Shown in pieces: positions 47,453-56,574 of a stretch of DNA of 64,000 nucleotides (its first letter is position 1; every line of letters starts with the position of its first letter). The notes beneath the pieces are model-generated. The model made no database searches. It worked only from the letters and a program-made list of their open reading frames with translations, and was not told the DNA's origin. The stretch comes from Variovorax sp. PBL-H6. Its GTDB lineage: Bacteria > Pseudomonadota > Gammaproteobacteria > Burkholderiales > Burkholderiaceae_C. A program made the translations under genes and the position numbers. Location of the stretch: contig NZ_LR594659.1 of the NCBI RefSeq assembly GCF_901827155.1, positions 2,356,001 through 2,420,000 on the forward strand, in the 5' to 3' direction.

Positions 47453-48529
47453 ATGCGCTTCGTTTTCAAGACCGATTACTTCCAGGACATCGCCTTGGCG
47501 CATCGGCCGGGGCAGCGGCTCTGGTACGGGCTGCTCGCCCTGGCGCTCGCCGCGCTGCCGCTGTGGGCCGGCGCGTACTGGATCTCACAGGTCACGCTGA
47601 TCCTCATCTACGCTGTCGCAGGCCTGGGCTTGATGCTTCTGGCCGGCTACACGGGCCTCGTCTCGATCGGCCACGCGGCGTTCCTGGGCGTGGGCGCGTA
47701 CGCGCAGTCTTATCTCGTCGGCAAGGGCTGGCCGTTCCCGCTCGCCCTGCTGGCGGCCGGCGGGCTCTCTGCGGCGATCGGTGTCATCGTGGGTCTGCCC
47801 GCCTTGCGCGTCAAGGGCATCTATCTGGCCATTGCCACGCTGGCCTTCGGCTTCATTGCCGAGGAGGTATTCGCCCGCTGGGAGTCCGTCACCGGCGGCA
47901 ATGGCGGCCTGCAGGTCAAGGCACCGGCGATCGGCGCCTGGCAACTGCGATCTTCCGAATCCCTTTACTACCTGTCGCTGGTGCTTTGCGTGGTGGTGAC
48001 GCTGTGCGTACTGAACCTGCTGCGCGGGTCCACCGGCCGTGCCTTCATTGCCATGCGCGACTCCGAGGTGTCGGCGCAGAGCATGGGGATTCACCTGGCC
48101 CGCTACAAGACGCTGGCTTTCTCGTTGTCGGCCGGCATCGTCGGGCTGGCCGGCGCGTTGTACGCGCACAAGCTGCGGTTCGTCTCGCCGGAGCAGTTCG
48201 GCATTTCGCAGTCCATCGATCTGCTGCTGCTGGTCGTGGTCGGCGGCCTGGGCTCGGTGCATGGTGCCTTTCTGGGTGCCATCTTCCTCATCACGATGCC
48301 GCAGCTCATCTCCATCGCGAAGGACTTTCTCCCCTCCGCCATCGCCCAGGCGACCGGCCTGCAGGCCCTGGTGTTCGGCGCCGTCCTCATGGGGTTCGTG
48401 ATGTTCGAGCCGCAGGGCTTGTATGGCCGCTGGGTGAAGGTCCGGACGTACTTCGAGATGTTCCCTGCTTACCGGAAGGGCCTGTTCAGGCGGCAGAAGT
48501 CTTTCCAGAAATCCGAACGGCTGAAGTAG
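47453..48529 (+). CDS. livM: Branched-chain amino acid-type ABC transporter permease (LivM)
   Basis: A 358-residue permease with an N-terminal extension (about 25 residues before the first helix), AGLGLMLLAGYTGLVSIGHAAFLGVGAYAQ as the family start, and VGGLGSVHGAFLGAIFL near the C terminus. The C-terminal 30 residues are basic and cytoplasmic. Second membrane subunit of the transporter. Confidence 0.92.
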   Translation: MRFVFKTDYFQDIALAHRPGQRLWYGLLALALAALPLWAGAYWISQVTLILIYAVAGLGLMLLAGYTGLVSIGHAAFLGVGAYAQSYLVGKGWPFPLALLAAGGLSAAIGVIVGLPALRVKGIYLAIATLAFGFIAEEVFARWESVTGGNGGLQVKAPAIGAWQLRSSESLYYLSLVLCVVVTLCVLNLLRGSTGRAFIAMRDSEVSAQSMGIHLARYKTLAFSLSAGIVGLAGALYAHKLRFVSPEQFGISQSIDLLLLVVVGGLGSVHGAFLGAIFLITMPQLISIAKDFLPSAIAQATGLQALVFGAVLMGFVMFEPQGLYGRWVKVRTYFEMFPAYRKGLFRRQKSFQKSERLK

Positions 48530-48538
48530 GGCAACCCG

Positions 48539-49339
48539 ATGACGGAGATCATTCTTTCCGCGCATGACCTCTCGGTGCGCTTCGGTGGCGTGCTGGCGGT
48601 CGACCGCGTGAGTTTCGACGTGCGGCGCGGCGAGGTCTTTACGCTGATCGGCCCCAATGGCGCGGGCAAGACGACCGTGTTCAACCTGATCAGCCGCATC
48701 TACGAGCCCAGCAGCGGGCACATCACCTTCGAAGAAAGGCGCATCACCGATCTACCGCCTCATGGCATCGCGTCTGTCGGCATTGCACGCACGTTCCAGA
48801 ACATCGAGTTGTTCGAGCACGCGAGCGTGCTGCAAAACCTGTTGATCGGGCACCATGCGCATCGCGCAGCCGGGTTCTGGAGCGAGCTGTTCTTCACGCC
48901 CGCAGCGAAGCGCGCCGAGCTGGAGGCGCGCCTGCTGGCGGAGCAGGTCATCGAACTGCTGCGCCTGCAACGCTACCGCGATTCGCTGGTCGCCGGCTTG
49001 CCTTATGGCATCCGCAAGGTGGTGGAGATCGGCAGGGCGCTGTGCACCAAGCCCAAGCTGCTGCTCCTGGACGAACCCTCGTCCGGCTTGAACCCCGAGG
49101 AGACGGGCGGCATGGCGTGGTGGATCGAGGAGATACGCGACGAACTGGGGATCACCGTGTTGATGGTGGAGCACGACATGACGCTGGTCTCGCGCGTCTC
49201 GGATCGCGTCCTGGCGATGAACCAGGGGCAGGTGCTGGCCGAAGGCACGCCCGCCGAGGTGCAGAGCCACCCCGGCGTGATCCAGGCTTACCTGGGCACG
49301 GTCGACGCCGAGCCCGAAGCCGCGAGGAGGGTTGCATGA
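48539..49339 (+). CDS. livG: Branched-chain amino acid-type ABC transporter ATPase (LivG)
   Basis: A 266-residue ATPase: Walker A GPNGAGKTT (about residues 41-49), a LivG-type insert (RTFQNIELFEHASVLQNLLIG), Walker B LLLLDEPSSGLNPEE and the switch His in VEHDM. The signature region (GLPYGIRKVVEIGRAL) lacks the classic SGGQ, which is common in LivG-like proteins. Its stop overlaps the livF start. Confidence 0.92.
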   Translation: MTEIILSAHDLSVRFGGVLAVDRVSFDVRRGEVFTLIGPNGAGKTTVFNLISRIYEPSSGHITFEERRITDLPPHGIASVGIARTFQNIELFEHASVLQNLLIGHHAHRAAGFWSELFFTPAAKRAELEARLLAEQVIELLRLQRYRDSLVAGLPYGIRKVVEIGRALCTKPKLLLLDEPSSGLNPEETGGMAWWIEEIRDELGITVLMVEHDMTLVSRVSDRVLAMNQGQVLAEGTPAEVQSHPGVIQAYLGTVDAEPEAARRVA

Positions 49340-50112
49340 GCCGAACGGACGCGATTCTTTCCTTGGCCAACGTGGAATGTGCGTACGGGCCGGTCAAGGC
49401 GCTGCGGGGCGTCAGCCTTCGCGTGGCGAAAGGGCAGATAGCCACCGTGCTCGGCTCGAACGGCGCGGGCAAGTCCACCATTCTGAAGACGATCTCGGGC
49501 GTGCTGGATCCGGTGCGCGGCAGCATCAAATTCAAGGGCGAGGACATTGCCGGCATGGAGCCCGCGCGCATCGTGCAGCGACATCTGAGCCACGTGCCTG
49601 AAGGACGCGAAGTGTTCCCGCTGCTGAATGTCCATGAGAACCTGTTGATGGGCGCCTACACGCGCAAGGATGCCGACGGCGTCGCCCGCGACCTCGAACA
49701 GGTCTATGGCTACTTTCCGATCCTGAAGGAGCGCGAACGGCAACCCGCGGGGCTGCTGTCGGGTGGCCAGCAGCAGATGCTGGCAATCTCCCGGGCGTTG
49801 ATGGCGGCACCCGAATTGATCCTGCTGGACGAGCCCAGCCTGGGGCTGAGCCCGAAGCTGACGAAGGACATCTTCGACATCGTGGTGCGAATCAACCGGG
49901 AGCGGGGCACCAGCATCCTGCTGGTGGAGCAGAACGCGAACATGGCGCTGCAGGTGGCTGACTACGGCTACGTGCTGGAGAACGGCCGGCTCGTGATGGA
50001 AGACCGCTGTGAGCGGCTGCGCGAGAGGGACGACATCCGCCAGGCCTACCTGGGCGGCCATGCAACGGGCGCGCACCAGAAGCGGCGGCCGAACCCACGG
50101 AGGCTTGCCTGA
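49336..50112 (+). CDS. livF: Branched-chain amino acid-type ABC transporter ATPase (LivF)
   Basis: A 258-residue ATPase with Walker A GSNGAGKST (about 41-49), signature LSGGQQQMLAISRALM, Walker B LILLDEPSLGLSPK and switch region LLVEQNA. The ATG at 49336 in an ATGA overlap with livG fixes the start. The last base of its stop is the first base of the next gene's ATG, so the ligase is translationally coupled to the importer. Confidence 0.92.
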   Translation: MSRTDAILSLANVECAYGPVKALRGVSLRVAKGQIATVLGSNGAGKSTILKTISGVLDPVRGSIKFKGEDIAGMEPARIVQRHLSHVPEGREVFPLLNVHENLLMGAYTRKDADGVARDLEQVYGYFPILKERERQPAGLLSGGQQQMLAISRALMAAPELILLDEPSLGLSPKLTKDIFDIVVRINRERGTSILLVEQNANMALQVADYGYVLENGRLVMEDRCERLRERDDIRQAYLGGHATGAHQKRRPNPRRLA

Positions 50113-51953
50113 TGAGCCCGTCGCGCGGCACGCTGCCAGCGGAATTTTCGCGACTCGTGGCCGAGCGGCCCGACGCCACGGTCATGCGTCAGAAGGAACT
50201 GGGCGTGTGGCGCCAGTATTCGGCTCGCGATGTCGGCGAGCAGGTGGCGCGCATCGCTGCGGGGCTTTCCGCCTTGGGCGTGCGACCGGGCGAGGTGGTC
50301 GCCATTGCGGCAGGCACGTGCAAGGAATGGCTGCTGGCCGACCTCGGGGCGCAGACCGCAGGCGCCACCGTCGCCGGGGTGCATGTCACGGACGCAGCGC
50401 ACGAGACATGCCGCGAGCTTGCCGCTCTGGAAGCGCGCGTGCTGTTCATCGAAGGCGAGGAGCAGTTCGAGACCCTGCTGGAAGCGGGCGAGCTGGCGCG
50501 GCTGGAGCACATCGTCGTGTTCCGCGCGGACGGGCTGCGGCGCGCCGGCGACCCGCGCCTGGTCAGCCTGCACGATCTGCAGGCGCGCGGCCAGCAGGCA
50601 CTCGCCGCTGACGCGAGCCTTGTGCAGCGCCTGCTGAGTTCGCGCACCGCCGCCGACGCCGCGATGATCGTCTACACGTCGGGTGCCACCGGCCGATCAA
50701 AGGGCGTGCTGCTGTCGCACCGGGCCGTGTTGACCGCCGCAGGTGCACTGCAAACGGCTTTGGCGGGGACCGGCGCCATGGCGGGCGAGCGCGTTCTGTT
50801 CCAGCCCTTGAGCCACGTCATGGAGCGCATCGGCGGCATGTACGCCAGCTTGATGCAAGGCGCCGTGCTGAACTTCGTCGAGAGCCAGGACACCGTGTTC
50901 GACAACCTGCGCGAAGTGCAGCCCGATGTGATCTTCGCGGTGCCGAGAATCTGGGAGCGGCTGCATTCGTCCCTGGTGGTCACCTTGCATGAAGCGACGC
51001 GACTCCAGCAGTGGGCCTACGAGCGCACGCTGCGCCTGGGCGAGTCCGTGGCGCGCGCGCGGGAGCAGGGCACGACAGCCTCGGCCGCGACCCGCCTTCT
51101 GCATGCGGTGGGCAATCGGCTGGTGCTGGGAAATCTGCGCCGCATGATGGGCCTGGACCGGCTGCGCGTGGGGATTTCCGGCGGTGCGCCGCTGTCGCCC
51201 AGCCTGGTGCGCTGGTATCGCGGGATGGGCATCGATCTGCGGCATGCCTGGGGCCTGACGGAGATGGCGGGGTATGCCGCCATCGCCGAAGCGGGCGACG
51301 CGCCCGAGAGTGCGGGCCGGCCCCTTCCTGGCGTGGAGGTCCGGCTCTCGGAGCAGGCCGAGATCCTGGTCAAGGGAGCATCCCTGCTGTCGGGGTATCG
51401 AGGCAGTGCGCCGCGGTCGCAGTCGCAGTGGCAGTCGCAGTCGCAGTCGCAGCCCGAGCTCGACGATGGCTGGTTGCGTACCGGCGATATCGGACGCATC
51501 GATGCCTCGGGCCGGCTCGAAATCGTCGGTCGGCTCGACGAGGTGATCGCGATGGCAACCGGGCGGCAAGTGTTCCCGATGGAACTGGAGAACCGCATCA
51601 AGTCCAGCCCCTACGTTGCCGATGTCGTGGTGGTCGGCGACGGGCGTCCCCAGCTGTCCTGCCTGGTGATGATCGACCACGAGGCGGTCGAGCAATGGGC
51701 ACAAGAGCGGCAAGTTGCTTTTTCGGACTTTCGTTCGCTCTGCGCCAGTCCCGAGGTGCTGAAGCTGATCGGCGACGAACTCAAGCGCACCGGGGCACAG
51801 GCCGAGCAAGGCGTGATCGCCTTCCGGCTGATCGACACACCCGCCGATGGCGACGAAGCGTCATTGACGCCTGCGATGAAACTGAAGCGATGGCGCATCG
51901 TGGATCGATACAGCGGCGCCATCGACAGCATGTATGCCGTCGCGGCCGCTTGA
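50112..51953 (+). CDS. Long-chain-type acyl-CoA ligase (AMP-forming), liv-associated
   Basis: A 613-residue ANL ligase of the FadD15/long-chain type, with an extended N-terminal domain. The P-loop reads YTSGATGRSKG instead of the usual TSGTTGxPKG; AWGLTEMAG and WLRTGDIG follow, and the C-terminal Lys is in SLTPAMKLKRW. Between GYRGSAPR and ELDDGWLRTGD there is an inserted Gln-Ser repeat (SQSQWQSQSQSQP) encoded by a run of CAGTCG-type units at 51419-51455. It starts in a TGATG overlap with livF. Such ligases commonly activate the solute brought in by the linked Liv system. Confidence 0.9.
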   Translation: MSPSRGTLPAEFSRLVAERPDATVMRQKELGVWRQYSARDVGEQVARIAAGLSALGVRPGEVVAIAAGTCKEWLLADLGAQTAGATVAGVHVTDAAHETCRELAALEARVLFIEGEEQFETLLEAGELARLEHIVVFRADGLRRAGDPRLVSLHDLQARGQQALAADASLVQRLLSSRTAADAAMIVYTSGATGRSKGVLLSHRAVLTAAGALQTALAGTGAMAGERVLFQPLSHVMERIGGMYASLMQGAVLNFVESQDTVFDNLREVQPDVIFAVPRIWERLHSSLVVTLHEATRLQQWAYERTLRLGESVARAREQGTTASAATRLLHAVGNRLVLGNLRRMMGLDRLRVGISGGAPLSPSLVRWYRGMGIDLRHAWGLTEMAGYAAIAEAGDAPESAGRPLPGVEVRLSEQAEILVKGASLLSGYRGSAPRSQSQWQSQSQSQPELDDGWLRTGDIGRIDASGRLEIVGRLDEVIAMATGRQVFPMELENRIKSSPYVADVVVVGDGRPQLSCLVMIDHEAVEQWAQERQVAFSDFRSLCASPEVLKLIGDELKRTGAQAEQGVIAFRLIDTPADGDEASLTPAMKLKRWRIVDRYSGAIDSMYAVAAA

Positions 51954-51964
51954 GGAGAAACCCC

Positions 51965-53572
51965 GTGTCGCATGTTCCAGGAATGCCGCCGCTCTCGGAG
52001 AGGACCTTCAGCGCCGTGATCGCGCAGCATGTCGCCCGTCGGCCGGACCAATGCGCCGTGCGCGACCCCGAGCGCGCACTCAGTTTCGGTGGCCTGTACG
52101 AGGAAGCGCTGGCCGTCGCCGGTGGGCTCGAGCGGCTTGGCGTGCGCGACGGCGAGCCGGTGCTGCTCATGCTCGACAACCACCTGGACGCGGTGATCGC
52201 ATGGTGGGCGCTGGCCCTCACCCGCCGCGTCGAGGTGCCGGTGAACACGGCGTACCGCGGCTCCATCCTCGTGCACGTGGCCGAGAATTCCGGCGCGCGC
52301 GTCATCGTGGTGGATGCCGTTTACCTGCCGGTGCTGGCCGAGGTGATCGAACGCCTGCCGCGGCTGGAGCACGTGATCGTGCGCGGCGCTCCCGAGGTGC
52401 CCGTGCCATCCGGCCCGAGAGCGCATCGATGGGAAGAACTCCGGGGCCCGCGCGCGGCCCCCGTGCAGCTCGCACCCTGGGACCTGATGGGCATCATGTA
52501 CACGTCGGGCACCACCGGGCCTTCCAAGGGCGTGAGGGTGACTCAGGCGCACGCCTACGGCTATGCCGCGCCGGCGGTGCTGGGCCGGGCGGTGCCGGAA
52601 GATGTCAGCCTGGTGACCTTGCCGCTGTTCCACATCGGGGGGCAGTGGGCCGGCGTCTACAACAACCTGATTGCAGGGGGAAGCAGCGTGGTGCTGCCGC
52701 GCTTCTCGGCGACGACGTACTGGGACGACGTGCGCCGCTACGGCTGCACCTACACGCTGCTGCTCGGGGCGATGGCCAACTTTCTCTTCCAGCAGCCGCC
52801 GCGCGAGGACGATCGGACGCATGGCATGCGGCAGGTGCTGATGGTCCCCGTCGTCCCGCAGCTGAGGGAGTTTCAGGAGCGCTTCGGCATCGAGTCGGTC
52901 GCCACGGCGTACGGGCTGACCGAGGGATCGACGGCCTTGATCGCGCCGCAGGGGCGGGCACGCCCCGGCGCTGTCGGCGTGCCTCGGCCGGACTTCGAGG
53001 TGCGCCTGGTCGACGCGCATGACGTCGAGGTACCCGAAGGAAAGACCGGCGAGCTGCTGATCCGGCCCGACGAGCCCTGGAGTGTGATGGACGGCTATCA
53101 CGACATGCCCGAGGCGACTGTCTCGGCGTGGCGGAACCAGTGGCTGCACACCGGCGATGCCTTCCGCATCGATGCGGACGGCCAGTATGTTTTCGTGGAC
53201 CGGATGAAGGACGCGATGCGGCGCCGTGGCGAGAACGTGTCCAGCTTCGAGGTGGAGAAGGAGATCATGGAACACCCCGCGGTTCTGGAGGCCGCCGTGG
53301 TCGGCGTGCCCAGTGCCGCTACCGAGGACGACATCCTCGCCTGCGTGGTGTTGCGCCCAGGCGCCCAACTGCAAGCCGATGCGCTGCTGAATTTTCTGGA
53401 GGCCCGCTTGCCCTATTTCATGGTTCCCCGATACGTGGACTTCCTGCCCGAGCTGCCGAAGACGCCGACGGCCAAGATCCGCAAGCAGGCGCTGCGCGAA
53501 CGAGGGGTCACGCCGGGCTGCCATGACAGGCCACCCCAGACCGGCAAACGACGCGCGGGAGGGTCCGCATGA
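51965..53572 (+). CDS. AMP-dependent acyl-CoA ligase (CaiC-like), second copy
   Basis: A 535-residue ANL ligase starting at GTG 51965 behind GAGGAGAAA. P-loop YTSGTTGPSKG (about 178-188), TAYGLTEGST, WLHTGDAF, DRMKDAMRRRGENVSSFEVE and the C-terminal Lys in TPTAKIRKQALRERG are all present. It resembles the ligase at 43681 in length and in the RRRGEN motif, so the two are probably paralogues for different acids. The next gene overlaps by ATGA. Confidence 0.9.
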   Translation: MSHVPGMPPLSERTFSAVIAQHVARRPDQCAVRDPERALSFGGLYEEALAVAGGLERLGVRDGEPVLLMLDNHLDAVIAWWALALTRRVEVPVNTAYRGSILVHVAENSGARVIVVDAVYLPVLAEVIERLPRLEHVIVRGAPEVPVPSGPRAHRWEELRGPRAAPVQLAPWDLMGIMYTSGTTGPSKGVRVTQAHAYGYAAPAVLGRAVPEDVSLVTLPLFHIGGQWAGVYNNLIAGGSSVVLPRFSATTYWDDVRRYGCTYTLLLGAMANFLFQQPPREDDRTHGMRQVLMVPVVPQLREFQERFGIESVATAYGLTEGSTALIAPQGRARPGAVGVPRPDFEVRLVDAHDVEVPEGKTGELLIRPDEPWSVMDGYHDMPEATVSAWRNQWLHTGDAFRIDADGQYVFVDRMKDAMRRRGENVSSFEVEKEIMEHPAVLEAAVVGVPSAATEDDILACVVLRPGAQLQADALLNFLEARLPYFMVPRYVDFLPELPKTPTAKIRKQALRERGVTPGCHDRPPQTGKRRAGGSA

Positions 53573-55143
53573 GCGAGCAGCAGCGCGCGCCTTCTCCCTT
53601 CGAAGAACTTGCAGCGGCCCGTGAGGCGCTGCGCGACGGCGCGAGAGCAGCGGCCATCGAGCGGCAGCACCGTCTAGGCAAGATGTCCGCCCGGGAACGC
53701 ATCGGCGCGCTGGTGGACCGTGGCAGCTTCCATGAGGTCGGAGCGCTCGTCCAGCCGAAACGCGATGCCTTCGGCACCGAAAATCTGCAGGCGCCAGCGG
53801 ATGGCGTGCTCACCGGCTACGCGCAGGTCGACGGTCGCGCCATCGGGCTCTGCGCATTCGACTTCACGGTGCTGGGCGGCTCCAATGGGCGCATCGGCGA
53901 GCACAAGGTGGAGCGCATTGCCTCGCATTGCCTCGAGCACGGCTGCGCACTGGTGTTGTTGCTGGACGGCGGGGGGCATCGAATACAAGAGGGGCTCGAC
54001 AGCAGGCACTTCGCGGAAGGTTCGCGCTACTTCCAGATCGCGGCGCATCTGTCGGGATGGGTGCCCACGGTTGCGCTGGTCATGGGCCCCGGGTTCGCCG
54101 GCCCATCGAATTTTGCGGCCCTCTGCGACTTCGTCGTGATGGTGCGCGGCACGTCGACCATGGGCATCGCCGGGCCGGCGCTGGTGGCCGCTGCCACGGG
54201 GGAAGTGGCCGACAAGGAGTCACTCGGAAGCCCGGAAACGCAGGCCGACCGCAACGGCCTTGCCGATCTCGTCGCGGACTCCGACGAGCACGCGCTCCAC
54301 CTGGCGCGCAGCTACCTGGGCTACCTGCCTGCCAACGCCGCCGGCCTTCCGGCCTGCCAGGAGGCGCGGCCGCCGGCTCGGGACGACGAGGAGCGGCTGT
54401 CGACCGTGGTGCCCGACAACGTCAGGAAGGCCTATGACGTCAAGAACGTATTGCAGGGCATCTGCGACAGTGAAAGCATCTTCGAGCTCAAGCCGACCTA
54501 CGCGCCCAATCTCGTGACGGCTTTTGCAAGAGTGGGTGGAAGACCGGTTGGGATCGTGGCGAACCAGCCCCTGCACCTCGCCGGCACGCTCGACGCGCGC
54601 GCATGCGAAAAGGGCGCGCACTTCGTGTCCGTGTGCGACGCGTTCGGCTTGCCGCTTGTTTACCTCATCGACGTCCCCGGGTTCCTTGTCGGCAGCGAAG
54701 CCGAGGACTCAGGGCTGGCGCGGCGCAGCGCCCGTCTGCTGTTCGAGCTCGGCCAAGCCACGGTGCCGCGCATCTCCGTCGTCATGCGCAAAGGCTATGG
54801 CCTGGGGTACATCGCGATGTGCGGGGGCCGGAGCTTCGACGCTGATCTGTGCGTCGCATGGCCGACCGCCGAGATCTGTGCCATGTCGATCGAGGGTGCC
54901 GTGGACGTTGCCTATGCCAGGCAGGTGTCTTCTGCTGCCGATCCCGCCGCCCGTCGCGAGGCGCTGATTCAGCGCTTTCGTAGCCAGCTCGGCCCCTTGC
55001 ATGCGGCGGCACATTTCGGCATCGACGACGTGATCGATCCGCGAGAAACGCGGTCCGCCATTCTCGGCACCTTGGAGCGGTGCACGCAACGCAAGCCCGG
55101 GCGAGAGCCTTCGCAGCGCCGCCACGGTATCTCGCCCGTCTGA
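53569..55143 (+). CDS. Acyl-CoA carboxylase carboxyltransferase (beta) subunit, orphan third copy
   Basis: A 524-residue carboxyltransferase. ADGVLTGYAQVDGRAIGLCA, PGFAGPSNFAALCDFVVMV, NQPLHLAGTLDARACEKGA, DVPGFLVGSEAEDSGLARR and RKGYGLGYIAMCGG place it with the protein at 42157 in the propionyl-CoA-type class. There is no alpha subunit gene beside it, so it must share one of the two in the cluster, most likely that at 40172, or one elsewhere. It ends the long plus-strand block starting at 40172. Confidence 0.88.
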   Translation: MSEQQRAPSPFEELAAAREALRDGARAAAIERQHRLGKMSARERIGALVDRGSFHEVGALVQPKRDAFGTENLQAPADGVLTGYAQVDGRAIGLCAFDFTVLGGSNGRIGEHKVERIASHCLEHGCALVLLLDGGGHRIQEGLDSRHFAEGSRYFQIAAHLSGWVPTVALVMGPGFAGPSNFAALCDFVVMVRGTSTMGIAGPALVAAATGEVADKESLGSPETQADRNGLADLVADSDEHALHLARSYLGYLPANAAGLPACQEARPPARDDEERLSTVVPDNVRKAYDVKNVLQGICDSESIFELKPTYAPNLVTAFARVGGRPVGIVANQPLHLAGTLDARACEKGAHFVSVCDAFGLPLVYLIDVPGFLVGSEAEDSGLARRSARLLFELGQATVPRISVVMRKGYGLGYIAMCGGRSFDADLCVAWPTAEICAMSIEGAVDVAYARQVSSAADPAARREALIQRFRSQLGPLHAAAHFGIDDVIDPRETRSAILGTLERCTQRKPGREPSQRRHGISPV

Positions 55144-55196
55144 ACGCGGGCCGATTGCAGGGACAGACGCCGGCCCGGCCTTCGGCGGCCCGGCGG

Positions 55197-55388
55197 CTAA
55201 CGCCAGACGTAATGCCCCGGAACGCGCCTTCCATGCTCGCGATGTGCAGGCACCCAGACCTTGTGCTTGCGGTGGTGAGGCATCACGTGCTTGCGTTCCA
55301 TGCGCGAGTGCGGTGTCGGATGCATGGGTTGCGCCATGGCCGCGGCGGACACAGCGCAGGCCGCGAGGGCGAGAAGGATTTTCTTCAT
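55197..55388 (-). CDS. Small secreted His/Arg-rich protein (YXWXXGHW-type)
   Basis: A 63-residue protein with a signal peptide (KKILLALAACAVSAAAMA, cleavage after residue 19) and a short basic mature part rich in His, Arg and Pro, ending VPAHREHGRRVPGHYVWR. This ending is common in small periplasmic proteins of proteobacteria, function unknown. AGGAG precedes the ATG at 55388. Confidence 0.75.
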   Translation of the reverse strand: MKKILLALAACAVSAAAMAQPMHPTPHSRMERKHVMPHHRKHKVWVPAHREHGRRVPGHYVWR

Positions 55389-55515
55389 GTTGGATCTCCT
55401 TGGATGAAGTAAGTGAGTGCCCGAATCGGCACCCCGCAAGGCTAAGGCCTTTCACCCAGGGACGCAGTCGGAATGAAGATCCGATTTGCACGCTAGCAAC
55501 ACAGGACCAGGGCGA

Positions 55516-56541
55516 TCAGCCAAGATCCGAGGCGCTCGGGAAAACGTTGTCGCCGACCCGCACGGTGCGTGCTGCCCGCACCGCACGCAGCGTCGCCCGT
55601 GCCACGACCTCGGCCGCCATCGTGCCGAGCACCGTCATTCCCGGTGCGTCGCCATCGATCGGCACGCGCCCGGTGGCGAGCGCGAACAAGGTGTCTCCGT
55701 CGCTCATGGTGTGCACCGGGTTGATCGCGCGCGCCAGCCCGTCGTGCGCCACCGCGGCGAGCCGGTTGGCCTGGACCTTGGTGAGCCGGGCGTCGGTTGC
55801 AATCACGCCCAGCGTGGTGTTGGTGCCCGCCAGCAGCGGCTGCGGCAGCTCGCCGCGCAGCAGGGCGCGCCGCGTGTCGAGCAAGGCCCCTCCGCCGTCG
55901 GTGCGCGCGCCGGCCACGACCTGCGCCGTGTCGGGGTCGAGCACGTCCCCGAGCGCGTTGCAGGCGATCAGCGCGCCCACTGTCACGCCCTTCACCGTGA
56001 CCGAGGCGCTGCCGATCCCGCCCTTCATCGCGCGGTGCAGCCCGAAGAGCTTGCCCACCAGCGCGCCGCTGCCGGCGCCGACATTGCCTTCTGCCGGGGC
56101 CGCCGTCGTCGCGGCGTCGCACGCCGCATAGCCGGCCGCCGCATCGGGCCGGATGCGCGGATCGCCGACGGGCAGATCGAACAGCACGGCGGCAGGGACG
56201 ATCGGCAAGGTGCCGAAGCGCACGTCGAGGCCGATGCCGCGCTCCTCCAGCCAGCGCATCGCGCCCTCGGCCGCGGCCAGGCCCCAGGCGCTGCCGCCCG
56301 CGAGCATCACGGCATGTACCTGCTGGACAAGGTTGCCGGGCGCGAGCAGATCGGTCTCGCGCGTGCCGGGGGCGGCGCCGCGCACGTCCACACCGGCCAC
56401 TGCACCCTCGCGTGCCAGGATCACGGTGCAGCCGGTGGGCCGACGCGGATCGCTGAAATGGCCGACCTCGATGCCGGCGACGTCGGTGATGGCGCCTGCG
56501 TCGGGCGCAAGGACAGGGAAGGAAGAGGACAGCTGGGACAT
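55516..56541 (-). CDS. P1 family peptidase (DmpA/BapA-like N-terminal nucleophile hydrolase)
   Basis: A 341-residue protein of the DmpA/L-aminopeptidase family. Conserved pieces are ITDVAGIEVGHFSDPRRPTG at the start, LAGGSAWGLAAAEG, GSGALVGKLFGLHRAMKGGIG, and LLAGTNTTLGVIATDARLTK, where self-cleavage before the Thr/Ser nucleophile is expected in this family. Relatives remove N-terminal D- or beta-amino residues. No signal peptide is visible, so a cytosolic enzyme. It stands alone between two unrelated genes. Confidence 0.88.
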   Translation of the reverse strand: MSQLSSSFPVLAPDAGAITDVAGIEVGHFSDPRRPTGCTVILAREGAVAGVDVRGAAPGTRETDLLAPGNLVQQVHAVMLAGGSAWGLAAAEGAMRWLEERGIGLDVRFGTLPIVPAAVLFDLPVGDPRIRPDAAAGYAACDAATTAAPAEGNVGAGSGALVGKLFGLHRAMKGGIGSASVTVKGVTVGALIACNALGDVLDPDTAQVVAGARTDGGGALLDTRRALLRGELPQPLLAGTNTTLGVIATDARLTKVQANRLAAVAHDGLARAINPVHTMSDGDTLFALATGRVPIDGDAPGMTVLGTMAAEVVARATLRAVRAARTVRVGDNVFPSASDLG

Positions 56542-56574
56542 CGCCGACGATTATGGAACCGTCGCCGAAGCGAC

